From Crocinitomix sp. (GTDB taxonomy: Bacteria; Bacteroidota; Bacteroidia; Flavobacteriales_D; Crocinitomicaceae): a stretch of 64,000 bases of DNA. The notes below the pieces were generated by a model. It saw nothing but the letters and a program-made list of their open reading frames with translations, did not search any database and was not told the DNA's origin. The stretch covers positions 62,001 to 126,000 of the forward strand of contig WTCE01000005.1 of NCBI GenBank assembly GCA_013138735.1. The letters run 5' to 3'. Below are positions 63,345-64,000 of the stretch, piece after piece. The position numbers were made by a program, and so were the translations under genes. Positions within the stretch are counted from its first letter, which is position 1, and the number at the start of each line of letters is the position of its first letter.

Positions 63345-64000
63345 ATGAAAAAAGGTGTTCAACTCATTTTCATATTACTTGTTATCGTTTCTAGCTGTAG
63401 GAAAGATGACTTGCCTTCTGTGCCCGATACGCATCATCATAGTGGCGGCGGTGTCGTGTATTTTTCGGGTAAAGTATTCGACGTAGGAAGCCTTGAGCCT
63501 GTGCCGAATGTTATTGTGAAACTTTACCCGTCAGGAATTGTTCCAATACCGGATACAACAGATTTTGAAGGTGATTTTCTTACGAAATATACTTATTTGG
63601 GTCATGATTACGGTGAGCCTGATGTTTATCCTGGCAATGTAGAAATTTATGTCTTGAATGATTTAATTTGGGGCTCCACTCCTACAGGGGATTTACCGTA
63701 TCCAAAAAATGGTGATACCATTTTTGCCAACATATTAGTTTACCCAATGGTCCCACTGTTTAATAATTTAGAAATCACAACGACTCCAACTAATACTGAT
63801 ACATGGACAGCCTTAAATAACAGTAGCTTAACAGGTAGCATTACATACGGCGGAGAGGAATGCGAAATTTATGAAACATATTGGAGACTAAAAGACCGAT
63901 TTGGAAATGTTCGCGGTGGTAAGCGTGTAGATCCCTCAATATTATGGAATACAACAGTTTCCGGTATTCACACGATTCAATGCACTGCTCGTGTACGACT
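63345..64000 (+). CDS. Lipoprotein, 5' part (runs off the window)
   Basis: The frame is open from ATG 63345 to the window end (218 codons). An in-frame ATG nine bases earlier is possible but gives a poorer signal. The signal sequence MKKGVQLIFILLVIVSSC carries a lipobox. A histidine and glycine run (THHHSGGG) follows at residues 30-37, then a carboxypeptidase-regulatory-like beta domain (VVYFSGKVFDVGSLEPVPNV). The histidine run could bind metal, but it is only three residues long. The C-terminus is outside the window. Confidence 0.8.
   Translation, partial: MKKGVQLIFILLVIVSSCRKDDLPSVPDTHHHSGGGVVYFSGKVFDVGSLEPVPNVIVKLYPSGIVPIPDTTDFEGDFLTKYTYLGHDYGEPDVYPGNVEIYVLNDLIWGSTPTGDLPYPKNGDTIFANILVYPMVPLFNNLEITTTPTNTDTWTALNNSSLTGSITYGGEECEIYETYWRLKDRFGNVRGGKRVDPSILWNTTVSGIHTIQCTARVR

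Noticed and set aside
1-64000. CRISPR arrays, tRNA or rRNA genes, prophage or transposase genes
   Set aside because: None was recognised on either strand; the repeats present are few in number, dispersed and lack regular spacers.

Overview
The window comes from a member of the Bacteroidota, most likely a marine or freshwater Flavobacteriales of the Crocinitomicaceae/Cryomorphaceae type. This rests on low-GC DNA, absence of Shine-Dalgarno-like leaders, type IX secretion (T9SS) C-terminal sorting domains, gliding-associated CHU_C domains, an ECF-sigma/FecR/TonB-receptor/DUF4249 set, GLPGLI and LVIVD proteins, and a CrtZ-type carotenoid hydroxylase. No rRNA, tRNA, CRISPR array, insertion-sequence transposase or phage gene was recognised.

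Layout. 1-6669: end of a large T9SS adhesin-like protein, kbl with a downstream lipoprotein, crtZ, an outer-membrane barrel and two LVIVD lipoproteins. 6936-34352: the accessory core. Two closely related SBBP/T9SS proteins in the same orientation (one carrying an in-frame TGA) enclose a ~23-kb minus-strand cluster of six large proteins without signal peptides (626, 1947, 1036, 1389, 1214 and ~688 aa) plus one lipoprotein. 34647-39567: ECF sigma, FecR anti-sigma, STN-type TonB receptor and DUF4249 lipoprotein, a surface-signalling uptake operon. 39581-43977: three tandem paralogous barrel proteins and a YfbK-like von Willebrand A protein. 44099-44876: a frameshifted GIY-YIG nuclease gene nested in inverted and direct repeats. 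44871-48376: an ECF sigma factor followed by a composite membrane protein with an anti-sigma-like N-terminus, a CxxCH haem motif and a T9SS type B end. 48493-49923: two tail-anchored paralogs. 50452-54713: peptide/metal-type TonB receptor, GLPGLI protein and a small lipoprotein. 54785-57848: AraC regulator, transglutaminase-like protein and acyl-CoA carboxylase beta subunit. 57939-64000: surface lipoproteins, a second VWA protein, a GNAT acetyltransferase, a DUF922 zincin and a partial lipoprotein.

The best candidate for an undescribed system is the giant-protein cluster at 9069-31896. Its members carry strongly patterned sequence blocks that I remember from unnamed large proteins in actinobacteria and other phyla, but I know no function. 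One member has a LysM-like segment, one has a DUF6603-like C-terminal half, and one has an N-terminal coiled coil with a Gly/Gln linker. All except the lipoprotein lack signal peptides, so they would form a cytoplasmic assembly or leave by a non-Sec route. Secondary points of interest are the composite sigma-linked haem/T9SS protein and the repeat-bracketed GIY-YIG unit, whose repeat family also appears inside the giant-protein cluster.
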